Positions 11,221 to 22,994 of a stretch of 64,000 nucleotides of DNA are shown here, one piece after another. The translations under genes were made by a program, and so were the position numbers. Under the pieces are notes generated by a model. The model was not told the DNA's origin, did not search any database, and saw only the letters and a list, made by a program, of their open reading frames with translations. The DNA is from Whalleya microplaca (lineage: Eukaryota; Ascomycota; Sordariomycetes; Xylariales; Xylariaceae). The stretch spans positions 124,001 to 188,000 of the forward strand of contig MU385780.1 in assembly GCA_022497155.1 (NCBI GenBank). Reading direction: 5' to 3'. The first letter of the stretch is position 1. Every line of letters starts with the position of its first letter.

Positions 11221-14200
11221 ATGAGGCTTTCGCCGCGGACGACAGACGAGAGAAGTAGAAGAAAGATGGCCGAGTCTGCGAGGCCGCGGTCTCGTCAGAC
11301 CACCGTCGAGGTCAACTTCGACGACGGCGACGTCCTCTCCCCGAACCCGCACCCGAGCATCAAGTTCGGCCTCGCCGAGTGCATCGAGACAAAGACCGTC
11401 ACCACCACCACCACCACCAAGCGATCCTACCCGCCTCTCCTCGTGCGGGAGTCGAGGCCCCTGTCCTCCCTCGACTCCAAGGAGTACCCGCTGGCCCAGA
11501 AGCCGACGCCTCCCGAGCTCCGGAACTTCACCTTCAACGTCAACCAGTACGGCGGCCTGCCCTGGCCTACGGATGACGATGCTGCCGGTGCCGGTGCTGG
11601 TGCTGTTGTTGTTATGGACGACGACGACGATCACGATGATGTCGACATTCAAGACGTAAGACTTCCTCGTTAATACATACATAACACACATAACACACAT
11701 ATATATTCCTCTTTTTCTATCTCCCCTTTTCTCTCTTTCACACGCACGCTATCTTCCCCCTTCTCTCTCATGAATTAATTAAATAAATAAATAAACCCTC
11801 TTGTCTGACTGACTACGCCACATTCTAGTCCCAACAATCTACCAGCACTGATGCATCCGCCACCCACGAGATCAAGGCCGAACCCGGCTTGGACATCTGC
11901 CATCCCGACTCTGCCCAACGCTCGTCCAGATCTTATCCCCACATGTTGTCATCATTATCATCTTCATCACGCATAACCGGCAACAACAAGACTGCCAAGA
12001 CGGCCAAGACGACCAAGTCTGGCAAGACAGGTTCAGGTTCGCGAGCTGCCTCGCCTGTCGTCGGGGGATCTGTCAAGAAGAGTTCGCACGCGCAGTCCAA
12101 ATCCTCGGCTGCTCGATCCTTTGCCCCGAGCCTCTCCCACGTCGTGTCCGACAAGCTTTCCGACAAGCTGTCCGACAAACTCCGCCGTGCCCTCAGCCAC
12201 GCCTCTCGCAAAGACACCGCCAGGGACAACAGCACAAGCACAAACACAAACACAAATACCAACAAGCCGACCGGTGGCTTTCCTGCCACGCCCGATAATT
12301 CTGACCTCGCCTTGCCCAGTGCGAACCGATCCCTGAAACTGCGACGCTCTCATCTCGACTCCTTCGAGACGCCCGAGTCCGATCCCAGCCAGTCACGATC
12401 CTTCCTCGACATCTCCAGTCCGTCCGGCAGCGACTCGCACACCGTCTTCAGCAGTAATGTGGCTACTCCCCCCATAACTGATGCCGATGCTGAGGCAGAG
12501 CCCTTCGCCGACGCCGACGAGTCTCTGCAGCAGTCCATACGCGCCCTGCACCATCCGAGGCCCCTCAACACCCTCGTTACCCAGGATGCCAGCCTTCCGA
12601 GCCCGCGCCTGTCGCCCACTCTCCAGGCCTCCAGGCTGCACGACGAGGACCGCGACGACGACAATGGCGCTGACGAGGACGTTTCTGTCATCTTCCCCGA
12701 GGACAGCCAACATACCATCGATCACGAATCAGGCCTCTCTTCTGCCGTTGTCGAGTCCCCGTCCCTGGCCGTCGGACGATTCGAAGACGCCCCCCAGTCC
12801 TCGCAGCCGACCACGGTCATGGACACGCGTGCCATGTTGGAGACCTTCGACACCATGCCCTCCGAGATGAAGTCCTTCATGATGTATCAGTTCCTGCGCC
12901 GCTGTTCGAGGAAGACCCTCCACATCGTCGCCGACGTCGTGAACCCCGCCTTGAAGTGTGACATCCTCAAGGACCTGCCCCTGGAGCTGACCCTGCACAT
13001 CCTCTCCTATCTGGACTACCGCGACCTCTGCCGTGCGGCACAGGTTTCGAAGCATTGGCGGATCATCATAGACGGCAACGAGACCGGCTGGAGGGAGCTC
13101 TTCGACCGGGACGGCTTCGTTCTCGCTTCCGGCGAGCTCGATCGATCGATCCGGGAAGGCTGGGGCTGGCAAGATCCGGTCGGGCCCGAAGGTTGCGAGC
13201 GCGACTATAGCTTGCAGAACCGACTGACCTCCACCGAGACTGAGCTCATCCGGTCTTCGAAGCCCGATCCGCCGCTCCAGAAGTTACGGTCTTCCAAGCG
13301 TAAGAGAGCTTTGAACAACCTCGGCTCTGAACGGGCGAAACGTCGTGCGAGCGCGCAGGACAACGTCAAAGACGAGAAGACATATACCGGCGAGAGGATG
13401 CACAAGTCGGAAGGGCCCAACTCTGCCGCCAATGCTGCCGCCATGGCCGTGCCGGATCCGCATATCGGCCTGCCGAGCCTCAGGAAGCTTCACCTGTTCA
13501 AATCGCTCTACCGTCGCCACTACATGATCCGCAAGAGCTGGACGAGTGGCAAGGTCAAGCCTGGCCATGTCGCCTTTGCCGCTCACCCGCGGCACGTCAT
13601 CACCTGCCTGCAATTCGACGATGACAAGATCATTACTGGCAGCGATGACATGCTGATTCACGTGTACGACACCAAGACGGGTAAGCTGCGCCGGCGCCTG
13701 GAAGGCCACGAAGGCGGAGTCTGGGCCCTGCAATACGAAGGCAACGTGCTGGTGTCTGGCTCGACGGACCGTTCGGTTCGCGTGTGGGATATCGAGAAGG
13801 GCCTGTGCACGCAGGTATTCTACGGCCACACCAGCACCGTCCGGTGCCTGCAGATCTTGATGCCGACGAATACCGGCAAATTCGAGAACGGACAGGCGGT
13901 CATGATGCCCCCGAAGCCTCTGATCATCACCGGCTCCCGCGATAGCCAGCTGCGCGTCTGGCGTCTCCCCGAAGCCGGATCTCGGAGGTATATCCAGACG
14001 GGTCCGCCGGCCAACGACGCCGACTGCCCCTACTTTATTCGCACGCTGCAAGGCCACTCCCATTCGGTACGTGCTATTGCCGCACATGCCGATACTCTCG
14101 TCAGCGGTAGCTATGATAATACTGTGCGCGTGTGGCGTATCAGCACCGGCGAGACTGCCCATGTCTTACAAGGACACTCGCAAAAGGTGTACAGCGTCGT

Positions 14201-14792
14201 TCTGGACGTGGCGCGCAACCGTTGCATCTCGGGCAGCATGGATAGCTTCGTGAAGATCTGGGATCTGGACACGGGGTCATGCATACACACGCTCGAGGGC
14301 CACTCCCTGCTCGTCGGTTTGCTCGACCTCCGCGATGAACGCCTTGTGTCTGCCGCGGCCGACAGTACCCTGCGTATCTGGGACCCGGAAAGTGGCCGGT
14401 GTCAGTCGACCCTGACAGCGCACACCGGCGCGATTACGTGTTTCCAACACGACGGACGCAAGGTCATCAGCGGTAGCGATCGGACGTTGAAGATGTGGGA
14501 TATCCGCTCGGGCGAGTGCATCCAAGACCTTCTTACCGACCTTAGTGGGGTCTGGCAAGTCAGGTTTGATGAACGACGATGTGTGGCGGCCGTCCAGCGA
14601 GACAACTTGACCTATGTCGAGGTAAGTGCAGCCTTCTTTGCTAGGCCCGTCTGGATAGTGTATTAATTGATTCGTTGGCAACAGATACTCGACTTCGGTG
14701 CCGTTCGCGACGGAAAGTCGCCCGAAGAGCTCGGCAAGCGTATCCTGCTAAACGCTCCTGAGGTCCAGAGAATCATGGACGAAGACAACTGA
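11221..14792 (+). CDS. cdc4: F-box/WD40 substrate receptor of an SCF ubiquitin ligase, Cdc4 type
   Basis: Three exons: 11221-11655, 11829-14621 and 14685-14792. All junctions are phase 0 (introns of 173 and 63 bp), for about 1111 residues. A basic, Ser/Thr-rich N-terminal half with low-complexity runs is followed by an F-box near residues 523-565 (ILKDLPLELTLHILSYLD). Eight WD40 units follow from about residue 720 to the C-terminus, with typical endings such as DRSVRVWDIEKG and DSTLRIWDPESG. Eight blades is the Cdc4/Fbw7 arrangement. The N-terminal TKTVTTTTTTKRSYPPLL motif is one I associate with fungal Cdc4 proteins. In the family the F-box binds Skp1 and the propeller binds phosphodegrons of cell-cycle proteins in the nucleus. 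ATG 11266 has a stronger start context and is an alternative. The related Met30/SconB type is less likely. Confidence 0.9.
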
Positions 14793-17773
14793 ACGGCCTC
14801 CCCATGTTTGGTAGCCCAGCCACCCACCACAATACGCAACGATCCCCTTTCTTTCTTTCCTCTTCAACGCTCAAGCATTGTCGAACCTCGCCGACAACTA
14901 GAAGCGAGGCCCCCCATCGAAAATATTTTATGACACCCGCATCCTCAAGTCAAAGTCAAACTGAGGCTATCTATCATGATAATGAGGGACCATGATTCTC
15001 GATCACATACTATACATTATATCCTTTCTACAGCGAAGCATTGTTTGGCGGGATGCCCTTCCGTCTGAGAATTAGCATATCTATTGCGAGCTGGTGTCAG
15101 GCAAGGACAAACAGCACTATCACAAAGCACAGTACATGGATGCAAGGAGTAAAGCTGCCGGAGTTGTCATTGCATGAATATACATAGTCAGGCCGCGCCA
15201 AGGTACCAAGCTGTCTATTCTTTCTTTTTTCTTGTCCTTTCTGCTCGCTCGTGAGCATGGATCAACCAACGGGCATAGGGGGGAGACCAGTAGGAGCGGC
15301 GTTTGAGGCACTCGAGCAGGCATTTGGACGGAAAGGCATCATGGCGTCTGTTTTTATTATTCCGAGATGCAAAGGAAAGCCAGCAAGCAAGCAAGCATAC
15401 TAGGGGGGCAACGCACGTAATGAAAGAACAGGCCTCTATTGTAGGAGTAGGTGGCGTTTGATAACAATGAAATTCAATTCAAATTTGAACTTTATAATTC
15501 TGCATCTTGTGCTGTATAGCATTACCTGTACTCTCAGCCGTGGCGTTAGGGGGTAGGGGATTGAGTCGCTGCTACTAGGGTTGCGTAAAGGTCCTCTGCC
15601 GCGCAAGAGCACCTATAGAACATAGAGCGCAAGAATGGACACACGGGATAGTTCGGAACTTCCCAGCTGTGCTCGTTGACTGGGCAGGTTGAGCTGTAAG
15701 TGGTGTTAGTTTCTTGTTGATTTTGTGTTTCTGGTAAGCACGTTTATTAGGATCGGGTATCAAATTATCTAAGAACTAGGTACTATGCCGCCACGCATTG
15801 AATCGAGGTATTATGGTTAGGCGAGTAGATACTCTAAGCCGTCTGTGTCTTTGGATTTAAGCTAGAAGCCGTGATTGGGAAAACCATAAGCCTACTATGT
15901 TATGGCATGCTGCTTTACCCCCGTTTCATATGAGAGAACTACCTACTCACGGATAGAGTATAAATATGCACGTAGGAATACTTGGTAGGGAGTATATCAT
16001 AAATAAGTTGTCGATAGCCGAGCCAACAGGTCTTCGCAGCTTTGGTGATGGGATAGGATTTGCCCCCTTTTTACGTATACGTGCGTGGAAATGGATGATG
16101 GACAAGGAGTGTCAAGAAGAGCTTGCATGTTCGCTTTATAGACATCATATATCCAGGATTATTAAATATGAGCGCCTGAAATAACACTAGACGGGTTTTA
16201 CTGTAGCACATATCCACGGAGTTTCTCATCTTTATGCTTGGGCAGTCCTCAGCCGTGTTTGAGGCGAAGCAATGAGCTATTGATATAGCGGCACACAGTG
16301 AAACAGGCGTTAATCAGCCAAACTAATAAAACCAGCTGATAGTAGGTTAAGCACAGCGGACCAGACTCGGAACGCAAGCTAGTTTAGGGGCTTCCCTAAT
16401 TGCTCTACCGCATGCGTGTAAACCTCCTATCTGCCGGTCAGGGTTGGCCTCGAAGAGTACTCCGTACATTAGAGATAACTTAATACACGTAGGGAAAAGG
16501 TACCTATATATTAGGCCGTCATCTCGAAGATGAGCGGTGTTCTGCCTTACTTCATCCCAAGCGCGGCTCGAAAGACGACTAGGCACCTTTGGAATGGGAT
16601 AAGGGCGATAATCGAACCCCCAAAGGTGACGGCGATGCTATCGAGTCCGCGGAACTAGTAGTCAGGTTGCTAGGAAGCACTACTGCCATGATGCCAGTCT
16701 CTTGATATATGAGGAAACATATCGAATATATGTTCATTTCAGAGCGCAGTAGGCGTCACAGACGGCGAAGGGGGTGGAGGTGGAGGTGACAAGCACTTAG
16801 GTATCAAATTCACAGACGTATGTACCTACAATTCAAACACTACGGACTGTACTCTCTCGGTGTAAGTCTTCATCTCGTACTTTGATGCGATGAATAGCCA
16901 GAAAATCCACTTCAAGGCCGCCACTTGATAGAATGAGAATGCCTATGACTTGTGTCATATTGATGCTCACTCTTCCAAACGTTCCAGCATTCCGACCAGT
17001 TAAATATATTCATTAATATTTATGATTAGACCCTATTGAACATACGAGAATATGGATTACGAGTAGTGGAAATAATGATGGCTTTTCGGCCGCCTGTATG
17101 CATACCTGGATCATATGAATATCTGCCTACTTAGGGAGATAGAAGAGAAAGACACCGCATGGATGTAAAGGTTGGGTACATGTAGGTACATGTATGTATG
17201 CATGTCACTCTCTGAAATTTACCTAAGGGTACCAGAACCACATATATATGCATGTACATACAAGTACATACACGCCTCCTCATAACCTTGGAACTGTCCG
17301 CGCAATTAGTGGTCTGAAAGCTCCCTACCTAAACTACAGTTCCGTACCTAGGTACCTAGGTAAGTATTCCTTTAGCGCTTGCTGTCAACTGCCAGCACCC
17401 TCGCATGGAGTTTCAGCAGGTTCGAGGCGCTGAAAGAAGGAACCGCCCGAGAGCCCATGCAAGTACCCGAGATTATGTACATACACCGTGTACCTGTATG
17501 GGACGTCCACAGAACGCGAAGCTCCCAATCATCTTACACATATCAAAGAGTCTTTGCACAGCAGTTTAGAAGTTCGTTACCGGTATACACGCAACGCACT
17601 AAGTTAGTGAGAATATGCGCATACGCGCAGGCGCAAAACTCATCAGGTCAATTGTACTATAGTACTCCAATTGGCCTAGACCTTTTGCAGCCCTCCGCCT
17701 GAACGCGTCGACCCGCCAGGGTCTTACATCTTGGCCAAACGCGCATAGGAATACCCGGACCGCGCCGAGGACC
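14793..17773. other. Intergenic, about 3 kb, no gene seen
   Basis: The first 300 bp are the presumed 3' UTR of the Cdc4 gene. The remainder has only short open frames without motifs. The stretch 17170-17370 is rich in TACATGTA- and CCTAGGTACCTAGG-like palindromic motifs, and a GGTGGA/GGTGGAGGT purine repeat occurs near 16770-16790. No tRNA or other RNA gene could be supported. Confidence 0.5.
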
Positions 17774-20204
17774 ATGTCTGACTACGACTCAGGAGACGAC
17801 TTGCTCGAGGGCGTTGATGTGGATAACCTCATCACGGGCTCTAAACGCTCGCGCTCTTCTAGCCAAGACGACCCAAGCAAGCGGGCTAGAATTGAACAAC
17901 AGGCAGACGATGACAACGGGAATATTGCTACTGCAATTCTGCAGGACAAATTCGGCTACCATGCCTTCCGTCACGAGCAGTTCTCTGCTATCAAGTCGGT
18001 CCTGCGAGGCGAGAACGTCCTCGTCGTCTTCCCCACTGGAGCCGGCAAATCACTCTGCTATCAAGTGAGTACAGTTTATCTCACCCGTCCTATAATCTAG
18101 ATAGGGAATGGTCTAATGTGCCTTACAGATACCCGGAATTGCCTTTGAGAAAATAGACGCCGAGCATGGTGCAAGGGACCGCATGGGAGCTGGCATCTCC
18201 ATCGTGGTGTCTCCATTGATCGCCTTGATGAAAGATCAGGTTGATGCACTGCAACGCAAGTGCATTCCTGCCGCTTGCTTAGACTCTACCAAGACTTATG
18301 AGCAACAACAGCAGACCAGCGCCGCCATGAGGGAAGGGAAGCTCAGACTTCTCTACTGCGCACCTGAGAGACTCAACAACGAGGGTTTCGTCGAAAGCAT
18401 GAAATACGTGCCCGGAGGCGTCCGGCTAGTGGCCGTGGACGAGGCTCACTGTATCTCAGAATGGGGTCATTCTTTTCGCCCCGACTATCTCAAGGTGGCC
18501 CGTTTTGTCGAGGAAATCAAAGCCGAAAGAGTTGTCTGTCTAACCGCCACAGCCACCCCCCGTGTTGTCGATGACGTTGCCGGTGCCTTCAAGATCAAGA
18601 AGTCGAACGTCTTCCGTACTTCTCCTTACAGGCCTAATCTGCAATTACTGGCCGAATCGATGAAGACAAAACAAGACAAATATCCGAGGTTGTTCAAGTT
18701 TCTAGCGGAACATACTGGATCTACGCTCGTGTACGTGACACTTCAGAAGCAAGCTGAGTTGCTGGCGGATGACCTGAAGGCCCAGGGGTTTGACGCAACT
18801 GCATTCCATGCCGGCCTCAAGACGGAGGAAAAGACGCAAGTCCAGGACGACTTTATGGCAGGCAAGGTTCGCATCGTAGTGGCAACTATTGCCTTTGGTA
18901 TGGGCATCGACAAAGCTGATATTCGCAACATCCTTCATTTCGACCTTTCCAGTACCGTAGAGGAATACTCGCAACAGATCGGGCGCGCTGGGAGAGATGG
19001 CGAGACCAGGTCAGTATCCCGACTCTTCTATTTTCCGTTCACACCTCCAACAGAGCGGTCTCCTCTTGTGATATATAAATATAGAGTCGCGCGCCTTGTT
19101 ATTCCGTATCTGACTCCCCATGCCGCCTCTATGCCCACTACCTAATTAAGTACTTCAGTACTAACCTTTAAGTGCAACATAGCCACTGTATGTTCTACAT
19201 CTGCCCAGATGACTTTTATATCAGAGAGAATTTTGCGCGCGGTGATTTGCCTTCCCGCAAGTCGTTGGAGGACTTGCTCACGGACGTATTCAACCGGGAG
19301 GTTGTTGACATACCGGGAGGCAAGGCAATCAAGCTGAATCAGACCTCTCTGGGCCGGGAATATGATATGAGAGCAAGCCCGCTTAGTATCTTGCTAGCAA
19401 CGCTCGAGTTGCGATTCGGGCTGATCAGGGCTATTACCCCAGAGTACAGCTCTTACCAATTCGAAGCGAGCTACAACTACCATCACTCTGCTAGAAATGA
19501 CGAGTCGAAAGAGGCCAAAGCCATATTTGCAAACGCGGAGAGGGCTAAGAAGTGGTACAAGATCGATGTGAACGCCGTCGCGAAGTCAACCGGCTTGTTC
19601 CGCGCCGATCTCATAAGGAAGCTCAACGACTTCCACGACAGAGGCTTCATCATGCTGAAGGCTAGTGGTGTCGAAAACAGGTACAAAATCCTGAAGGAAC
19701 TCCCGAGCACTCGGAAGGAGATCAATACGATCGCGGACAAGCTCTACGCCGAGATGGAAGCGCGGGAAGAGGACGCGCTGCGGCGGACGCAGCAGGTGGC
19801 CGATCTCATCACGGCTAACAGGTGTTTTGCACTCTCGCTGGCCGAGCATTTCGGCATGGATCTGCCGGACGGTAAGAAGGAATGTGGTCATTGTACACAT
19901 TGTCTGACGGGGAAACCTGTGAAGCTGCCGCCGAAGCCTACTCCTCCTGTCGACATCGTCGGGATTCAGAAGATTCTTGCGACCTGCGATGTCCGCGATG
20001 ATCCGAGATTCCTGGCTCGTGTCGCCTTTGGCATTAAAAGCCCGAGGGTCACCCAATTGAAACTGGACAAGAAGCAGGTATTCGGGTCATTAGAGGACCA
20101 TGATTTCAAGGTAGGCCATATCATGCCGTTGTCCTACTAGATTGGCTGACATGATACAGTCTCTATTGCAAGAGTTTACCAAAGCGTGTGATAGTATGGC
20201 TTGA
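17774..20204 (+). CDS. RecQ-family ATP-dependent 3'-5' DNA helicase
   Basis: Four exons (17774-18064, 18129-19009, 19183-20110, 20160-20204) give 714 residues with consistent phases. After a short acidic and basic Ser-rich N-terminus come the RecQ motifs in order: motif 0-like FGYHAFRHEQFSAI, Walker A FPTGAGKSLCYQ (near residue 90), DEAH box VAVDEAHCISEWGH (near 200), CLTATATP, and motif VI QQIGRAGRDGE (near 385). A zinc-binding RQC-like cluster follows at about 604-627 (NRC, then KKECGHCTHC). The enzyme would unwind DNA in replication and recombination repair in the nucleus. The size matches the shorter fungal RecQ paralogues, not the ~1900-residue QDE-3/Sgs1 class, and no HRDC domain is evident. 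Exon 4 is only 14 codons and is supported by the splice phase and a fitting reading frame. Confidence 0.9.
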
Positions 20205-21008
20205 GTCGAAATCTATGCGACGCTGAAACCTGATTCTTGAATGGAAATTGAGGATCGCACGCTGATGATGAACGAAAGGAAATCGTCAAGCTGCCTTACC
20301 AAACTCATGATAGTATTTGACTATGGAGTTCCAGATTTATGCCTGTACTGTAATGGGCGGGCCAGGATGATGGCCTCTAGATGCATCGCGAATCTATCTC
20401 TGCAATCAACGATCAAGGGGGGAGATGGTAGAAGGCTGAGTTGTTCAAGGAAGCACAAATCATTGATGGATTCGTCTTGCAGGTAGGTATGTTCATGCTT
20501 CAAAAGGAATCTAACTGGAAGTGGTAGAAATATGCCCACGTGAGACAGTGACTCTACACAGGAGTAGACAGGCTGACATTAGTTACGTGTATAGTGCCGT
20601 GGTGTGTGTACCGTGCAAACTTTGAAGTCGGAAGAAGCTTCACTAACTGGAGTTGATTGAAACCAGACGCCACCGCGGTCTGGCCCAGAGTCTGCAATGG
20701 CCAAAAAGGGATGTGGACGTTGCCGACAATACCTGCGTACGCTCTGGATAAAGTCAGGCATTGCCACATTATTCCGGGGATTTGGCTTCCGCAACATCAT
20801 AATACCCGCCCTTATCCCAAGACTTTAAGATCTCAATGTGAAGCTTTTTTGAGACAACTGATCTTGTATCCTGAATCTCTGAATTTATAAGTTTTTAATG
20901 GCTCTGACCCAATAAACGCGCGGTCGCTTTCGTACGGATTAGATGTCAACTTCACTCAATATCTCTACTTATTATTCCTTGAAGGTCTCGAAACGATAAA
21001 CTGATACG
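20205..21008. other. Intergenic between RecQ and the small secreted protein gene
   Basis: About 0.8 kb of non-coding sequence. Open frames here (20241-20486 plus, 20554-20800 minus) show no motifs. The last 100 bp before 21009 are AT-rich with pyrimidine stretches, as expected for a promoter. Confidence 0.5.
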
Positions 21009-21689
21009 ATGTATTCCTGCTTATCTCATCTTATGTCTCTTGTCGCCCTTTCATTGCCCGTCATCGAGGCATCCTCTAGGCTAAACCTAGGTTCCCTTAA
21101 CGGACGAACACCGCACCAATCCTGTACCGAAACCTCCACGCCCACCACATTCGCTGTCCAAAGTCTGGTGTACTTGCGCTTCGAGGCAGGTCCATACCCG
21201 ATGGAATCCCAGCCAAATACGACGCAACTTGCATTTGAAGTCGCGAATCGAGCTAACGGCGTCTTGACCACGTGCAGCTTCCAGAACGTCATGTACCAGG
21301 GCCAGTGGGTGGACGATAGTAACTACTGGCACACGTGTGGAGATCGCACATTCGCTGTTGACGGCGTCGATCATCCCGTCCGCACGGATGCACTTTTCGT
21401 TTGGGATGCGTGGAGGTTGAGTGTAAATCAGAGTTGGGCTTGTGACGAAGTGTAAGTCCTGTCTGTCCCTTGTGTCGATCTTACAACTGGCAGCTGTGCA
21501 GTATAGAAGTAAAGGCATGGGGCCGGGGTATTGCGCACTGATGACTGAGGTGCTTGGGATTGTAGGACTACCGTGAGCCATATTTCGACCATGACGTTCA
21601 AGCCGAATTGCACGGAGACTAGGAGCGAGTACCAGTATGTCAATGAGTGTACGGCTCCTGACGTCGAGGCCACTGCGTCGCTTCAGTAG
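21009..21689 (+). CDS. Small cysteine-containing secreted protein
   Basis: Two exons, 21009-21451 and 21566-21689, joined at phase 2 over a 114-bp intron (donor GTAAGT), encode 188 residues. The N-terminus is a classic signal peptide (hydrophobic core LMSLVALSLPVIEA, cleavage likely near residue 22). The mature part has about six cysteines (SCTET, TTCSF, HTCGD, WACDE, NCTET, NECTA), likely forming disulfides outside the cell. The mix of aromatic residues and paired Cys resembles fungal small secreted proteins and candidate effectors, but I do not recognise a named domain. It is compact, independent and convergent with the hypothetical gene on the opposite strand (stop at 21884). The function is unknown. 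Confidence 0.75.
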
Positions 21690-21883
21690 CCTGAAAGTCG
21701 GGCCAACAACACATTTCCTCGTTCGCCGCAAGGATCGTTTTGTATCTGTCCATATACACGTACCTAAGCTAGCACTTTATCTTAACGCCCCTTATGCTAT
21801 CCGCCACATGTTGCATTCTATATCCAACGGAAGCTTACCAAAATGTCGTCACTGAAGTTTCTTGGGGCTATTTACGGTTCTCA

Positions 21884-22994
21884 TCAGTTCCACAAAGACG
21901 TAGAAAGGCGTCCAAACTGCCCGCGGAATCCGTCAACCATTCCAGCCCAAACATCCCCAACTTTGATCCCGATGAACTGGGCCCCAGAGATGACTTCCCT
22001 GACAGTCCAAGAAACGCCTAGATATAGTACGTACGATCCTGCGAAAAACCCCACAGACCACAGGACTATCTGCAGCCAGAACGTTCCCCAGTCGAACGGT
22101 TCCGATGCTTCTCCGCCGCCGTAGGGCGGCCTGGGAGACCTCGGATGACCCCCGTATGCGCGATATGGCGACGTTTCGTGTGTAGGTAGCAAGCTCTGGC
22201 GCTCGTTTGTGTGAGCTACCGGTCTCGTGAGGGGCACGTGGGGATGAGAAGACCAGGTTCGCACATGACGGAGGTGTTCATCGATACGCGTGTTCGCTGT
22301 GCCGTTCCCCCATCGCCTAGGAGCGGTCACGGGCTCGGAGTTGAGCCGTCTCGCCTCAACGTTGGCTGGTCTTTGAATGAAAGGCGCGGTTTGGCTGGGC
22401 GGTCGAGGGGAGCTTGAAGATACCGTGTTCGAACGAGGATGTGTAAGAGGGACGGTATATCTAATGTATTCGATGAGGTCCTGATACGAGGACCGTGCGA
22501 GGACGTACTCGGGTCCTCGGCGCTCATATGTCTCTAGCGACTTAAATTTAATGTGATGTTTGCTCTTGGTCTTCACGTACGACTTTTTTCTCAGCTCGAG
22601 GGAAGAGTCCTCGAGACGAAGTAGCATCCCATTGTCTGGATGGGCGCTACAGGGCTTGATTGGGAGGTGAGCCAGTCTGAGTGCCGCATCGTTGCTATGT
22701 TTTGTTGCCAGGTCCTTTCCCCCAAATGAAGTGATCTACGCTCTTTCATTAGCTTAAATAGAAGTGGTCTATGGGGGGATGCTTGGCACGTACGATGAGG
22801 ACGACAACCTTATCGTCTTCTATCTGCGGTGAGAGTATCACCACCGGGTGCTTGTATATCCCTTCTTCTAGATCTGCATCCTCCGGGAGCATATGCTTAG
22901 GAGGTAGCCATAGTATGCAGCCTGCTAGGTGCGACCGGCGCACCGGAGCCTCCCGGGGTCGATCGCGAAGGGATGACCGTGTTACCCCGGGCAT
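21884..22994 (-). CDS. Conserved hypothetical protein with C-terminal membrane anchor
   Basis: Two exons: 22994-22794 and 22735-21884, phase 0, with a 58-bp intron (donor GTACGT), 350 residues. The splice joins VVVLI to ITSFGGKDL. The N-terminal part (GCILWLPPKHMLPED, HPVVILSP, HPDNG, LEDSSLELRKKSYVKT) matches a globular module I recall from uncharacterised ascomycete proteins that often carry a membrane anchor. A Pro/Arg/Ser-rich linker follows (about residues 140-275), then one clear transmembrane helix (LQIVLWSVGFFAGSYVLYLG) and a short tail. The likely topology is an N-terminal cytosolic domain on a tail-proximal helix. No catalytic motif is apparent and the function is unknown. Confidence 0.8.

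Noticed and set aside
11173..11700. Minus-strand open frame of 175 codons over Cdc4 exon 1
   Set aside because: Antisense shadow of a GC-biased coding exon with Arg/Gly/Val-rich, motif-free translation.
13284..14162. Long minus-strand open frame (292 codons) inside the WD40 region
   Set aside because: It is the antisense of a GC-rich, strongly conserved WD40 coding exon; the plus-strand motifs explain the lack of stops.
16600..16640. Box B-like GGGTTCGAT on the minus strand as a tRNA gene
   Set aside because: No box A at the right distance and no cloverleaf arms could be drawn.
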